A stretch of 64,000 nt of DNA from Treponema sp. (lineage in GTDB: Bacteria > Spirochaetota > Spirochaetia > Treponematales > Treponemataceae): contig JAGBIY010000027.1 in NCBI GenBank assembly GCA_017934745.1, positions 60,806-124,805 on the forward strand, given 5' to 3'. The translations under genes were made by a program, and so were the position numbers. This document shows, piece by piece, positions 52,796-60,875 of this stretch. Position 1 is the stretch's first letter, and the number at the start of each line of letters is the position of its first letter. Under the pieces are notes generated by a model. That model was not told the DNA's origin. It made no database searches and saw nothing but the letters and a program-made list of their open reading frames with translations.

Positions 52796-53683
52796 ATGAA
52801 AAAAATGATTACAATTTTTATTTTACTATTTAGTTTATTTGTTTCACAACTCTTTGGTGAATCGAATTTAGATTTATTTATAGAAGCCTGGGGAAATGAA
52901 TATTCAGAGCAAGAAATAAACTTTATAAAAGAACTTAATGGAGATTGGATTCCTTTTAATTATTTGGATTGGTACAAAGAGGGAAATTTAATTGAAAAAA
53001 CAAAAGAAATAAATACTGATTTTTCAATGGTAGATTTTGAGTCTCTTAGTTTATCCTTTATAAAGGATGTTGTTATATGCTCATTTCCGTATGGAATAAA
53101 AACTTATGAAGTAAGCGAAATAGAGGAAACCGCAAATATCTATCGTGTAGAATTACTCTATAATGATTATGCGGATGATTTGAAAAAGGAAAAGTTTATA
53201 ACGAGTATTTGGAAGTCCGAAGACAAAAAAGAGATTTTTACATTTGATTTTCAAAATAATTTTTTACTTGTTACAAATGTTTCAAATAATAAACGACAAA
53301 AGTATTTAAAAATACCCTTCACTGAAAAAAACAAGCTCCTGGAGATTATAAAAAGTAAAAAGTATCGTCCATTTTTATATTTTGATGAAATTATAAAAGT
53401 ATCCACAGATGATTCGTTTTATACAAACGTCTCTAAAAACAAAACCATGCTCGTCAACGAAAACCTAAAACTTCGCTCAGGTGAAGCTAGCTCAACCCAA
53501 GTCCTTGTAGTAATGCAGGCCGGTACCAAAGTAAAAATTCTTGAACTCGGCAAAGCTGAAACAATCGACGGGATTTCTTCGAACTGGGTAAAAATTGAAG
53601 TTCAGGCCGGTGCTAAAGACCGTGACGGAAAAACTATAAAAGCTGGTACTATCGGCTGGTGTTACGGCGGTTATTTGAAGTAG
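52796..53683 (+). CDS. Exported SH3-domain protein (cassette gene)
   Basis: A 295-residue protein with a signal peptide (cleavage likely after SQLFG). The middle part is unknown and Lys/Ile-rich; the C-terminal 75 residues are a bacterial SH3 domain (MLVNENLKLRSGEASSTQVLVVMQAGTKVKILELG...GWCYGGYLK). It may bind cell-wall or surface material. The base composition is much more AT-rich than the genes to the left. An attC-like site begins 7 bases after the stop, so it is the gene of an integron cassette. Confidence 0.75.
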   Translation: MKKMITIFILLFSLFVSQLFGESNLDLFIEAWGNEYSEQEINFIKELNGDWIPFNYLDWYKEGNLIEKTKEINTDFSMVDFESLSLSFIKDVVICSFPYGIKTYEVSEIEETANIYRVELLYNDYADDLKKEKFITSIWKSEDKKEIFTFDFQNNFLLVTNVSNNKRQKYLKIPFTEKNKLLEIIKSKKYRPFLYFDEIIKVSTDDSFYTNVSKNKTMLVNENLKLRSGEASSTQVLVVMQAGTKVKILELGKAETIDGISSNWVKIEVQAGAKDRDGKTIKAGTIGWCYGGYLK

Positions 53684-53689
53684 AATATC

Positions 53690-53753
53690 ACATAACAAAG
53701 CTTCAAAGCGGATGTCGCGGTCAAGCCCGCTGCGGTACAACCCATTGTTATGT
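53690..53753 (+). other. attC-like site 1 (short type)
   Basis: A 64-base element with complementary ends ACATAAC (53690-53696) and GTTATGT (53747-53753), extended to 9 bp as ACATAACAA/TTGTTATGT, and a partly paired interior. The layout is that of integron cassette recombination sites. Confidence 0.72.
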
Positions 53754-53786
53754 GGACGCCCACACTGGGGCGCTTTTGGAGTAAAA

Positions 53787-54914
53787 ATGAAAAAAATTAT
53801 ATGTTTATTATTTGATATTATATTTTGTGCATTTTTGTTTGCAGTTGATATTAGGCAAGTTATGTTTGGGAATAATTATGAAAATATAAATGAAATTGAT
53901 AATAATATTTTTTTTAACGAATATCCCGATGTAAAACACTATGTAGAAAATATTAATTTTAAGGATTTTGAAATAATTGGAAATAAAACTGAAAATTATT
54001 ATAGAGTATTTGAACAAGTAATTTGCGGAAAAAAGTTTGTTCATGTTGTTCGTGGAAAGATGTCTCTTACAGATGATTATATAAAAGAATGGAGAAATCC
54101 AGACAAAATAAATACTCATAATTATCATGCATATTTTAAGCAGTTGTTTTATTTACCTAATGATAAAAGTTCTATAGCAATCTTACCAATTTGTATGATG
54201 GATGCAGATGGATTTGGTTGGGAAAATGGAAGTAATAATAAATATGAAATGATAGAATTGATTCATAGAAATGGAAAAATTAAGGGATTTATGCATGTTA
54301 GTGTGGAAGATAGAATTGACTACCATAATAGAACTGATAGTAATGGAATTATGACTGAAAAATATATAAATAGAGCAAAGTATTTTCTTTTTGATGATGT
54401 AATAAAAAATGCAACAGAAAATTTTGGTAAGATAAAATATGTAGGAAATTATAAAAATCTACCATTTGTTCTTATTGAATCAGACCAACCTCTAATAGAC
54501 AAGAAGTTACCATTCAAATATACCATCCAAAATCTATTTGATGGAAATTTAAGAACTGCATATGTAGAAAATACAGAAGATGATCTAATGTTTATTTCTT
54601 TATATAGAGAGGATTTTGATAATATTTCAAAGGTAAAAATAGTTAATGGTTATTGCTTAAATCAAAATATTTATAATATGAATAATCGTATTAAGGGTAT
54701 TGGAGGTCACTATTTTAATGGTGAAACAAGAGAATACTATTCGAAAAGCTTTATTCGTATTAGAGATGAGTTTAGTTCTATCCAAATAGTAACAGATTGG
54801 TATTCTTCTATTTTACCTGTATCTGAGATATATGAGGGGACAAAGTATAAAGATACATGTATATCTGAATTGGATTTTTTTGATGACAATTATGGATGGA
54901 TTATTGGGGAATAA
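53787..54914 (+). CDS. Exported protein with NADase-type glycan-binding-like domain (cassette gene)
   Basis: A 375-residue protein with a signal peptide (cut after FLFA). The N-terminal two thirds are unknown. The C-terminal part, IQNLFDGNLRTAYVENTEDD...ISKVKIVNGYCLNQNIYNMNNRIK, resembles the discoidin-like domain often fused to treponemal surface proteins. Very AT-rich. The start has GGAG six bases upstream; earlier in-frame starts would lie in the attC. It occupies a cassette between attC sites 1 and 2. Confidence 0.65.
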   Translation: MKKIICLLFDIIFCAFLFAVDIRQVMFGNNYENINEIDNNIFFNEYPDVKHYVENINFKDFEIIGNKTENYYRVFEQVICGKKFVHVVRGKMSLTDDYIKEWRNPDKINTHNYHAYFKQLFYLPNDKSSIAILPICMMDADGFGWENGSNNKYEMIELIHRNGKIKGFMHVSVEDRIDYHNRTDSNGIMTEKYINRAKYFLFDDVIKNATENFGKIKYVGNYKNLPFVLIESDQPLIDKKLPFKYTIQNLFDGNLRTAYVENTEDDLMFISLYREDFDNISKVKIVNGYCLNQNIYNMNNRIKGIGGHYFNGETREYYSKSFIRIRDEFSSIQIVTDWYSSILPVSEIYEGTKYKDTCISELDFFDDNYGWIIGE

Positions 54915-54973
54915 CCTGCATCACCTGCCGAAAATGGAAGATGATACAACTGAGTAAATATGATATAAATATC

Positions 54974-55103
54974 ACATAACAAAGCTTCAAAGCCGACAAA
55001 AACTTTGTCACAAAAGTTGCTCTTCGTGGCTTACGCCACCGCAACTTTTGCGACAATTCTGCCGTTGGCAGAACCGTTTTACGGTTTAAAACGCTAGTTA
55101 TAC
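54974..55103 (+). other. attC-like site 2 (long type)
   Basis: A 130-base element bounded by ACATAAC and GTTATAC. The interior contains a long imperfect hairpin: AAAAGTTGC paired with GCAACTTTT, and GTGGC/GCCAC at the tip. It is nearly the same as site 4. Confidence 0.68.
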
Positions 55104-55191
55104 GGACGGCTCACTGGGCTGGTGGTTTTATAGAAATATAAATATTGTTATGACGACAGGCGCAGTGACGTGGCTAAAAAAGGATTAAAAA

Positions 55192-55866
55192 ATGGATATT
55201 CAAGGACAGTTCAATTTAGTTGCAAAAAGCTATGATGAAAATCGAAAGAAGTTTATACCATGCTTTGACGATTATTACATTTCAAGCACAGATTTTATTG
55301 CCAGAACGCTAATATATGCTCCAAAAGTTATCTATGATCTTGGCTCTGGAACTGGCCTGCTCTCTTCTTTTTGGTACAGGCACTTCCCAAAATCAGAGTA
55401 TGTGCTGATAGACATTGCCGAGGAAATGCTGAATGTCGCAAGAAAAAGGTTTGCAGGAATTTCGAATATAAAATATGAGGTTCTGGATTATTCGGAATCA
55501 ATGCCAGAAGGTAATCCCGACTTGATTATTTCAGCTCTTTCAATTCACCACCTTGAAAATACTAGCAAGAAAAAACTCTTCAAGAGAGTTTATGAATCTC
55601 TCGAAAACGACAGGCTTTTCGTTAATTATGATCAGTTTTGCTCTGACAGTTCGGTCATTAATGAGAATGTCGAGGAATATTGGATAGATGAAATTAAAAA
55701 ATCAGGAATATCGGAAATAGAATATGAGCGATGGTTGGAAAGAAAGAAATTAGACCGTGAAATTTCAATCGGCAAGGAAATCCAAATGCTAAAAGATGTC
55801 GGTTTTAGGAATGTGGAGTGCATATATTTAAAAGGAAAATTCGGTGTAATAGTATCGATAAAATAA
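55192..55866 (+). CDS. SAM-dependent class I methyltransferase (cassette gene)
   Basis: A 224-residue methyltransferase. Motif I is VIYDLGSGTGLLSSFW (near residue 46), the acidic residue after strand 2 is in YVLIDIAEEML, and DLIISALSIHHLEN is the region after strand 4. The N-terminus FNLVAKSYDENRKKFIPCF is common in small-molecule methyltransferases of this kind. The substrate is unknown. It forms a single-gene cassette ending in attC site 3. Confidence 0.85.
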   Translation: MDIQGQFNLVAKSYDENRKKFIPCFDDYYISSTDFIARTLIYAPKVIYDLGSGTGLLSSFWYRHFPKSEYVLIDIAEEMLNVARKRFAGISNIKYEVLDYSESMPEGNPDLIISALSIHHLENTSKKKLFKRVYESLENDRLFVNYDQFCSDSSVINENVEEYWIDEIKKSGISEIEYERWLERKKLDREISIGKEIQMLKDVGFRNVECIYLKGKFGVIVSIK

Positions 55867-55895
55867 ATTGAATAAATTTGTGTGACAGATAAAAA

Positions 55896-55958
55896 GCATA
55901 ACAAAACTTCGTAGCCGACACAGGCTCAAGGCTTGTGCGGTACAACCAATTGTTATGT
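55896..55958 (+). other. attC-like site 3 (short type)
   Basis: A 63-base element bounded by GCATAAC and GTTATGT, closely similar to site 1 (both end in CAA-TTGTTATGTGGACGCCC). Confidence 0.7.
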
Positions 55959-56068
55959 GGACGCCCGCATTGGAGCGCTAGTTTTTTATTAACATCCATC
56001 TGAAGATGTTATATTCCAATAATATTAAATCAATATCAGATGGAGCAAAGTAAGTAGGTAGAATAATT

Positions 56069-56503
56069 TTGTTAGAGCAATTATTAAGTTTTATAAAATC
56101 GGGTAAATATGATGATGCTACAAAAATTTGTTCGATGTATACTTTAAATCAATTAAAAGACTTTTTATTGAAGGCCGCTTATGATACAAGTGATTTTAGT
56201 TTATATTCATTTGCGCAATATATGTTTACAGAAACTGATAAAATAGAATGGCTTAAAACGGCACTTTCATTAGTTATAGGCCCATTTTGTTTTGTAGATG
56301 GGGCATATTCTATTGGTTTATTCCATGCAAGACAGCTTTTAGCAAGGGACTACTCTATTCAAAATTTAGAACAGCTTCTATTTTTTCATGACATTCCGGA
56401 AAAATTGATTAATCGAGATGAAGCTTTAGAAATAGCAGATCGTATTCTAAAATTTGATTCAAGTAATCAATTAGCTTTGAAAATAATAAGGAACAGAAAA
56501 TAA
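56069..56503 (+). CDS. Unknown helical protein (cassette gene)
   Basis: A 144-residue, AT-rich gene with a proposed TTG start (MLEQLLSFIKSGKYDDATKIC). The protein looks all-helical and recalls immunity-type helical repeats: LNQLKDFLLKAAYDTSDFSLYSFAQYMFTETDKIEWLK. No family was recognised with certainty. The ribosome site is weak. It shares a cassette with the BrnT/BrnA pair, separated from it by a terminator. Confidence 0.6.
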   Translation: MLEQLLSFIKSGKYDDATKICSMYTLNQLKDFLLKAAYDTSDFSLYSFAQYMFTETDKIEWLKTALSLVIGPFCFVDGAYSIGLFHARQLLARDYSIQNLEQLLFFHDIPEKLINRDEALEIADRILKFDSSNQLALKIIRNRK

Positions 56504-56579
56504 TATTACTGCTTTTTCTTGAAGACGTAATAAAAACGGAAGAAACTAAACAATCAGGTCGAGCCTGATTGCTTAGTAT

Positions 56580-56601
56580 GGCGGGTCAAGCCCGTCTTTT
56601 T
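56580..56601 (+). terminator. Intrinsic terminator ahead of the BrnT/BrnA pair
   Basis: GGCGGG (56580-56585) pairs with CCCGTC (56591-56596) and five T follow. A second hairpin, CAATCAGG...CCTGATTG, lies at 56551-56571. Confidence 0.7.
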
Positions 56602-56603
56602 GA

Positions 56604-56633
56604 TTGACAACTATTGTATATACACTTTATAAT
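56604..56633 (+). promoter_or_regulatory. Promoter of the BrnT/BrnA pair
   Basis: Consensus TTGACA (56604-56609) and TATAAT (56628-56633), 18 bases apart. GTATATAC within the spacer and a related TATACAC after the -10 are candidate BrnA binding sites. Confidence 0.72.
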
Positions 56634-56650
56634 ATACACAGGTTGTATAA

Positions 56651-56938
56651 ATGACATTTGAGTGGGATGAAAATAAAGATCTTATAAATCAACAGAAACA
56701 TGACGGAATTTCTTTTGAATATGCAGCACGAGTTTTCTTTGATTCAAAAAGAATTGAGACTTTGGATGAAGAACATTCTGATGAATCAGAAGAAAGATAT
56801 AATGTAATTGGTTGTGTAGAACGGATTTTATTCGTGGTCTGTACAGAGCGAGGTGAAAATAATATCCGTATTATTTCCGCCCGAAGAGCGACACCCAAAG
56901 AGGAGAAATTATATTATGAAGACTATGACATTAGATGA
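56651..56938 (+). CDS. brnT: BrnT-family toxin
   Basis: A 95-residue RelE-fold ribonuclease toxin of the BrnT family: FEWDENKDLINQQKHDGISFEYAARVFFDS at the N-terminus and IRIISARRATPKEEKLYYE at the C-terminus are family signatures. It is encoded before its antitoxin, the usual order for this family, and overlaps it by 23 bases. Toxin-antitoxin pairs often stabilise integron cassette arrays. Confidence 0.93.
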   Translation: MTFEWDENKDLINQQKHDGISFEYAARVFFDSKRIETLDEEHSDESEERYNVIGCVERILFVVCTERGENNIRIISARRATPKEEKLYYEDYDIR

Positions 56939-57218
56939 TTTAATTCAAAAACCTCTCACTGAAGAAGATAAGAGAATTATAAATTCCGCAAAACCTGTAA
57001 TCACTGAAGAATGTCCGGAACTTACAGACGAACAGATGAAAAAATTCAAGCCCTGGTATGAAGTTCATCCAAAAGGAAATGATATTTACAAAGTTACTGT
57101 AAAAAAAACAGCTGTAAGTTTAAGAATTGACAATGATGTACTTGCTGCCCTAAAAAATATGGGAAAAGGGTATCAGACTCGGATAAATAATATTCTTAGA
57201 CAGGCTGTGTTTGGGTAA
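56916..57218 (+). CDS. brnA: BrnA-family antitoxin
   Basis: A 100-residue partner of BrnT. The C-terminus KKTAVSLRIDNDVLAALKNMGKGYQTRINNILRQAVFG is the ribbon-helix-helix of BrnA, and MKPWYEVHPKG-like text precedes it. The ATG at 56916 has AGGAG upstream, inside the toxin gene. attC site 4 begins 9 bases behind its stop. Confidence 0.9.
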   Translation: MKTMTLDDLIQKPLTEEDKRIINSAKPVITEECPELTDEQMKKFKPWYEVHPKGNDIYKVTVKKTAVSLRIDNDVLAALKNMGKGYQTRINNILRQAVFG

Positions 57219-57562
57219 GTAAAAACACATAACAAGAAGTTCAAAGCCGACAAAAACTTTGTCACAAAAGTTGCTTTTCGTGGCTTTGCGCCACCGCAAC
57301 TTTTGCGCCAATTTTGCCCGTTGGCAGAACCGTTTTTGCGGTTTAACTCATTGTTAGGTTGATGGCGCACTACGCTATATGGTATGGACTTCTCTATTAA
57401 ACTCATTACTGATTTTTCTTTTTCAAGTTTGTACCCAAGCAAAAGACTATCACCTACGAATATTACATTCTGTGTGAAAAAATTTTTCAAGAACTTTTCA
57501 CTAATCCATACCGCAAGTATAAAAAATCCGCTCAAAGCAACTACTTTAGCCAGTTTTTTCAT
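57173..57562 (-). pseudogene. Truncated membrane-protein gene cut by the cassette array
   Basis: The start MKKLAKVVALSGFFILAVW lies 4 bases after the stop of the lipoprotein gene at 57567, so the two form an operon. About 60 residues read as a plausible single-helix protein, but from about 57365 leftward the frame runs through attC site 4 into the back of brnA and is not protein-like. The natural 3' end is therefore missing, replaced by the cassette array. Confidence 0.5.
57227..57359 (+). other. attC-like site 4 (long type), right end of the array
   Basis: A 133-base element bounded by ACATAAC and GTTAGGT. The interior is almost the same as in site 2, including the ACAAAAACTTTGTCACAAAAG segment. 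It is the last site of the array; the sequence beyond it belongs to genes on the other strand. Confidence 0.7.
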
Positions 57563-57566
57563 AAAT

Positions 57567-58313
57567 CTAGTCCACTGGCTCAAATTTTGAATCAGAATCA
57601 GCAGCGGAGCGGTTTTTGCCACAGGATTTTATCTTGTATGCCCTGTGGTTGATATTGAACTTTGAGAAATATGCATCGGTGTTAGAAATTGAGTCGCCAT
57701 TTGATTTTTCAATATTCTGCCAGGGATCGACAAAAACAAATCCTGATGCATCGTCAGAATCCAAAAGGCTTCGTGAATCCGAACTGCCAACACAATACTT
57801 CCATGAATAAATGATATTCGAAGTGCTTACAGTTCCATCATAATAGAATACCGCCTCAGCATTTTTAGAATCAAAGCCAAGCCTTGTACAATATTCAATG
57901 CATTCCGCAGGGGGCGCAAGTTTCAAAACATCGGCCTCGTCTCCTATGAGAAGGGAGCCTGTCAGCATTTTCCCAGTCACCGCATCTACAGTTTGAGTCG
58001 CGAGAACCTGCCCAGTCGGCAGAATGCCTGTCAGCAAATAGTAATATGATTCTTCGCTGTACAGTTTCCCGTCAGGAATGACTCTGACAAGAACCGGCTC
58101 CCCCCATGAAATGTCATAGACCCTATCATCGAATTTATCCGACGTGACAACATAATATTGCTGATGGTAATCTGATTCTTCAAATTCCTTCGCGACAATC
58201 TCTTTTGCCTCATCCGCGCTAATCAAAGCCGATTTCACATTTTTAACCTGATTTGAACATGAAACGAACTGCAAAACTGCGGCGCAAAAAACAGTCATCA
58301 AAATACTTTTCAT
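57567..58313 (-). CDS. Lipoprotein of unknown function
   Basis: A 248-residue lipoprotein with lipobox QFVSC (Cys19). The N-terminal half after the signal resembles a PepSY/YPEB-like fold (ISADEAKEIVAKEFEESDYHQQYYVV...VDAVTGKML). The rest is unknown. AGGGG precedes the start. It is on the strand opposite to the cassettes and has a more ordinary base composition, so it marks the old chromosome next to the array. Confidence 0.7.
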   Translation of the reverse strand: MKSILMTVFCAAVLQFVSCSNQVKNVKSALISADEAKEIVAKEFEESDYHQQYYVVTSDKFDDRVYDISWGEPVLVRVIPDGKLYSEESYYYLLTGILPTGQVLATQTVDAVTGKMLTGSLLIGDEADVLKLAPPAECIEYCTRLGFDSKNAEAVFYYDGTVSTSNIIYSWKYCVGSSDSRSLLDSDDASGFVFVDPWQNIEKSNGDSISNTDAYFSKFNINHRAYKIKSCGKNRSAADSDSKFEPVD

Positions 58314-58354
58314 ATTTTCCCCTCTATATCTCGTTCATAATCATCAAAATATAA

Positions 58355-58483
58355 AGTAAAGTGCTGAAACTTTTCGGGGAGATGACAAAAACGGCTTCGG
58401 TGTTGCTTGTTACGCACGACACCGAAGCCGAAAAATACGCAGATGAAATCTACCGCATGGACGGCGGAATCATTACTGCCTGA
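58355..58483 (+). pseudogene. C-terminal remnant of an ABC transporter ATPase
   Basis: Forty-two codons read KVLKLFGEMTKTASVLLVTH, then DTEAEKYADEIYRMDGGIIT, and a stop. This is the H-loop and tail of a LolD/MacB-type ATPase. An in-frame stop lies directly upstream and no Walker motifs are near, so only the end of the gene survives. Its tail overlaps the last 11 bases of the GH3 gene on the other strand. Confidence 0.6.
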
Positions 58484-60176
58484 CGAGTTCCTTGAACATT
58501 CCATGCCTCTTCTCGTCCTGGAGGAGGAGGTTCATCTTGAACTGGCCCTCGCGGCCGAGTCCCGCGGCGATGCTCTTCGCCTTGAAAGCGTCGAACGCGT
58601 TCAACTGGAGAGCGTGGCCGATTGGCTCCTTCAACCTGAACGAGTCGCGCTTCGCCTTGTATTCCATGTTGAGATTCTTCAAGCTCTCGTCCACAGCCTT
58701 GGTGAACTCGTCGACTTTCTCCTGTGGAAGGTTCGTGTCCTCGAATTCGTAGTAGAAATGGTAGAGGGAGCTCTGGATGTCGGCGAATCCGACGAAGAAC
58801 TGTGTCTTTATGCCGGTGCCCTTCTCTGCCTGGTGGCACGCCTCGATGAACTGCCTCTCGTGGACTTTCTCGCCGGTAATCGAGATGATTCCGTTGATTT
58901 TCTGCATGAGCTGCACTTTCGGAATCGTGCCGAAGAATCCGTTCACCTTGAGCAAGTCGTTCATCGGATAGCGGTAGAGTCCAGACCAAGTGGTGACGTA
59001 GACCGAATACTGCTTTCCGTCCTCAAGTTCGTGGAGCTGGAGGAATTTCGGGTTCACCTTGTCCAAATCCTCGACCGCGACGAACTCGAAATAGTGGTAA
59101 TGCGGGAAGAGGACAGTCGCGTCGCTTTCGTCAAGGACAAGGCCCGCGCGGCACTCGGAAGCGAAATAGGAGAATTCCATGTGCATCATGTCTGCCGGGA
59201 ACGAATCCTTGAATTTGTCGAGGTAGACATAAGTGTTTCCGCATTTCCAAGTGTTCAGAATCTGCATGTTCGGCCAGAAGTGCTTCGGGAGGACGTTGTT
59301 GCCGTATTTTTCCTTGAGGGCGCGGAGTTCGGCGGCGCGTTTCGGGTTCGGAGCGAAATCAACCGTGATTCTGTCGCGGATGTCTTGTGGAATGTTGATT
59401 TTCGAGCTGAGCGTTCCATGCTCGATGTCGTCGATGTAGTCGTCGAAGAACTCCTTCACGTTGTTCTGCATCTCGACGATTGTGGAAGGGTTCGCGGTGA
59501 CGATAATCGTAACGTCCTGCTCGATTCCGATTCTCATGATTGCGTAGTATCTCGCCGTGTAGTCCTCGATTTCAAAGACGGCATCGGGAGCGGAGTTGAT
59601 TGGCTGAATGAACTTGGGGATGTCGCGCCTCGTGACGCCGGAGACAGAGCCGTACACAGTGCCGTCGGGAGCCGCGCCCTCAATCGCCTTTCCGACGATG
59701 GAGACGGTCTTGCCCTCGAAGCAGTGCGGCTTTTTCTTCATGAAGTTGTAGAGCCAGACCTTCGACATCTTGTTGTAGATGTTCTGGTAGTACTCGTGCG
59801 TGATTGGAATCCACTTTGGCTGGCCGGTCGTTCCAGAAGTCGTGGCGTACATCATCGGCTTTCCGGGGAAGAGTATGTTCTCCTCGCCGTTCTTGTGCCT
59901 CTCGATGAGCGGGCGGATGACCTCGTAGTCGGTGACGGGAACATTCTTCTGGTAGCGCGCGACAAGCTCATCGTCGTTCTCGGCGGCCAAAATCTCGGAG
60001 AATTTGTGCTGTCTTCCCCATTCCGTGTCCTTGGCGTAGTTCAATATTCCTCGCAAAGTCGCCATTGAAGCCTTTTTGCAATCCTTAGAAGCCTTTATGA
60101 CTTTTTTGTACTGGATTTTTCCTGCAAAGCCAAGCGCGAAATTGATGAGCCAGACTTTCTTTGTTCGTGTTTCCAT
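58473..60176 (-). CDS. GH3-family acyl-adenylating protein
   Basis: A 567-residue member of the GH3 (auxin-responsive) family within the ANL adenylating superfamily. The ATP motif TTSGTTGQPKWIPIT is near residue 112; AECRAGLVLDESD-like and VYVTTWSGLYRYPMNDLLKV segments and the C-terminal ISITGEKVHERQFIEA are family hallmarks. Plant members link amino acids to auxin or jasmonate; bacterial ones are little studied. It may activate a carboxylic acid for conjugation or transfer. It is divergent from the LolA/MMPL genes. Confidence 0.88.
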   Translation of the reverse strand: METRTKKVWLINFALGFAGKIQYKKVIKASKDCKKASMATLRGILNYAKDTEWGRQHKFSEILAAENDDELVARYQKNVPVTDYEVIRPLIERHKNGEENILFPGKPMMYATTSGTTGQPKWIPITHEYYQNIYNKMSKVWLYNFMKKKPHCFEGKTVSIVGKAIEGAAPDGTVYGSVSGVTRRDIPKFIQPINSAPDAVFEIEDYTARYYAIMRIGIEQDVTIIVTANPSTIVEMQNNVKEFFDDYIDDIEHGTLSSKINIPQDIRDRITVDFAPNPKRAAELRALKEKYGNNVLPKHFWPNMQILNTWKCGNTYVYLDKFKDSFPADMMHMEFSYFASECRAGLVLDESDATVLFPHYHYFEFVAVEDLDKVNPKFLQLHELEDGKQYSVYVTTWSGLYRYPMNDLLKVNGFFGTIPKVQLMQKINGIISITGEKVHERQFIEACHQAEKGTGIKTQFFVGFADIQSSLYHFYYEFEDTNLPQEKVDEFTKAVDESLKNLNMEYKAKRDSFRLKEPIGHALQLNAFDAFKAKSIAAGLGREGQFKMNLLLQDEKRHGMFKELVRQ

Positions 60177-60239
60177 TTTCTTAACCCCTTTTAATGGACA
60201 TCTTATGAAATTTGTCGTATTTGTGATAATCTCTTTCTT

Positions 60240-60875
60240 ATGAAAAAGATTATCAAATCGGCATTGTGCCTTGCGTTTTTAACACTGAATACGATAACAG
60301 TTTCTTTCGCAGAAATCACTATCGACAATGTATTCTCTTCTCTCACCGAAAACAAAGTGACGACTGGAGATTTCGTCCAAGAAAAATCATCGGCAAAAAT
60401 CAAGCGTCCTCTAAAATCTAGCGGAAATTTCATTTTTTCAGAAGACGGCATCGTCTGGAAAACGACCAAGCCTTTCCCATCGACAATGGCGGTGACGAAG
60501 GACTCAATCATCCAGACAGGCGCGGACGGCAAGAAGAGCGTCATCGACGCGAGCGCGAACGACACTTTCAAGACGGTGTCTTCGACTTTGACTTCGCTCT
60601 TCTCTGGAAACAGAAGCGAGCTTGAAAAGCACTTCACGATAAAAAATTTCAAGGCGGACTCGGCGAACTGGGAGATGGTTCTCACGCCGAAAGACGCGAC
60701 GGTGGCGAGCGCGCTCAAGCAGGTGACGCTTTCAGGAGCGGTGAAATCGTCAAAGACATCGCTCGACGGAATGGTTTCTGAAAAGAGCGACACGGAGAAG
60801 ACAAAATTCACATTCGCAAACCAAGTCTACAAGCAGGCCCTTTCCGCAGATGAAAAAGCTCTTTTCCAGAAATAG
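60240..60875 (+). CDS. LolA-like outer-membrane lipoprotein carrier
   Basis: A 211-residue periplasmic protein with a signal peptide (cut after VSFA). The LolA fold is suggested by VTTGDFVQEKSSAKIKRPLKSSGNFIFSEDGIVWKTTKPFPSTMAVTKDSIIQ. LolA variants of this type accompany MMPL exporters and DUF3261 lipoproteins in lipid-pigment (aryl-polyene-like) clusters. TGTGATAAT (60222-60230) is an extended -10 only 9 bases ahead of the ATG, so the message is probably near-leaderless. It overlaps the next gene by 26 bases. Confidence 0.8.
   Translation: MKKIIKSALCLAFLTLNTITVSFAEITIDNVFSSLTENKVTTGDFVQEKSSAKIKRPLKSSGNFIFSEDGIVWKTTKPFPSTMAVTKDSIIQTGADGKKSVIDASANDTFKTVSSTLTSLFSGNRSELEKHFTIKNFKADSANWEMVLTPKDATVASALKQVTLSGAVKSSKTSLDGMVSEKSDTEKTKFTFANQVYKQALSADEKALFQK

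Noticed and set aside
52434-52799. A 121-codon frame overlapping the DUF3791 gene
   Set aside because: It has no ribosome site and no recognisable content, while the other frame gives a DUF3791 match with GGAGG.
58407-60068. A 553-codon plus-strand frame opposite the GH3 gene
   Set aside because: It is Val/Leu/Arg-rich antisense shadow of a clearly recognisable enzyme and has no ribosome site. Only its first part overlaps the unrelated ATPase remnant, in a different frame.
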